NCBI GenBank assembly: GCA_024279945.1
Contig: JAJRRA010000028.1
Location: forward strand, 37,199-101,198
Reading direction: 5' to 3'
Source of the DNA: Gammaproteobacteria bacterium
GTDB taxonomy: Bacteria; Pseudomonadota; Gammaproteobacteria; Xanthomonadales; SZUA-36
Length of the DNA stretch: 64,000 bases
Numbering within the stretch: the first letter of the stretch is position 1; each line of letters starts with the position of its first letter. Positions 63,921 through 64,000 of the stretch are shown here, in pieces. The notes beneath the pieces were generated by a model. It saw nothing but the letters and a program-made list of their open reading frames with translations, was not told where the DNA came from and did not search any database. Position numbers and translations under genes: made by a program.

Positions 63921-64000
63921 GACCTGTCCTCCTCAATTGTGGCTCTGAGCCAAGGGATGTTTCAACCTCAGCTTAATCCACGCTGCTTGAGGTTGGGCAG
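63921..64000 (-). other. 5' flank of IS110-family element, cut by window edge
   Basis: 80 bp upstream of the transposase start with the ribosome site. In IS110-group members the bridge RNA is encoded on this side; only its beginning could be present. The element's end lies beyond the window. Confidence 0.4.

Noticed and set aside
1..64000. tRNA, rRNA, CRISPR arrays, replication origin or prophage att sites
   Set aside because: No cloverleaf, rRNA segment, regular spacer-repeat array or integrase was recognised; the island borders carry IS ends, not a tRNA gene.

Overview
This window looks like a facultatively anaerobic, Fnr-regulated gammaproteobacterial chromosome. The evidence is a compact his operon with a bifunctional HisB, a HisI-HisE fusion and a TrpR-family gene in front; an Fnr regulator with its cysteine cluster next to hemN; a SlyD with a histidine-rich tail; and an iron-type SodB. 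I cannot assign an order or genus from the sequence alone.

Left core (1-18.3 kb): the 3' part of gltB, gltD, sodB, and then on the minus strand the whole histidine pathway (trpR-like, hisG, D, C, B, H, A, F, IE). A clear sigma70 promoter overlaps a TrpR-type palindrome in front of it. hisIE carries one in-frame TAG where the family has tryptophan. A DUF4097 protein follows, and then a hydroxyproline-type catabolic cluster: DHDPS-family deaminase, GntR regulator, FAD amino-acid dehydrogenase and the first ~101 codons of a proline racemase/hydroxyproline epimerase.

Island (about 18.33-51.13 kb): the epimerase breaks after codon ~101, in frame into an IS4-type transposase fragment, which runs in frame into the C-terminus of a group II intron maturase followed by intron domains V and VI. 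The last ~115 codons of the epimerase reappear at 51.13 kb, directly abutting the right end of an IS21 remnant. The ~33 kb between holds catabolic genes and decayed mobile elements. The catabolic genes are: an acetoacetate-decarboxylase-like protein, a UbiD decarboxylase with a broken ubiX beside it, a LysR regulator, two aldehyde dehydrogenases, a 2-hydroxyacid dehydrogenase, a VOC protein, and an Old Yellow Enzyme-family Fe-S flavoenzyme with EtfA, a membrane ETF:quinone oxidoreductase (EMO type) and EtfB. They also include a minus-strand run of CoA ligase, TonB receptor, acyl-CoA dehydrogenase, Mo-bisPGD enzyme and SnoaL protein, plus a TIGR04076 protein, a divergent DHDPS-family protein, a frameshifted Fe-S/NrfD fusion and an SDR. 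Together they suggest uptake, CoA activation, redox modification and decarboxylation of an aromatic or alicyclic carboxylic acid, with electrons passed through ETF to the quinone pool. The substrate is not evident.

Right core (51.5-62.2 kb): DUF4399 protein, slyD, fnr, hemN, queD, a double CDGSH protein, an FMN glutamate-synthase-like protein, a periplasmic PrxQ, a NatAB-type ABC exporter and a TAP-like hydrolase. Between hemN and queD lie two Fnr boxes. One sits at the hemN promoter. The other is at exact class II spacing from a -10 box driving a ~100-nt transcript that ends at a perfect intrinsic terminator and has no closed reading frame: a candidate Fnr-activated small RNA. The window ends with a 162-bp MITE-like hairpin element and an IS110-family insertion sequence that runs to the edge.
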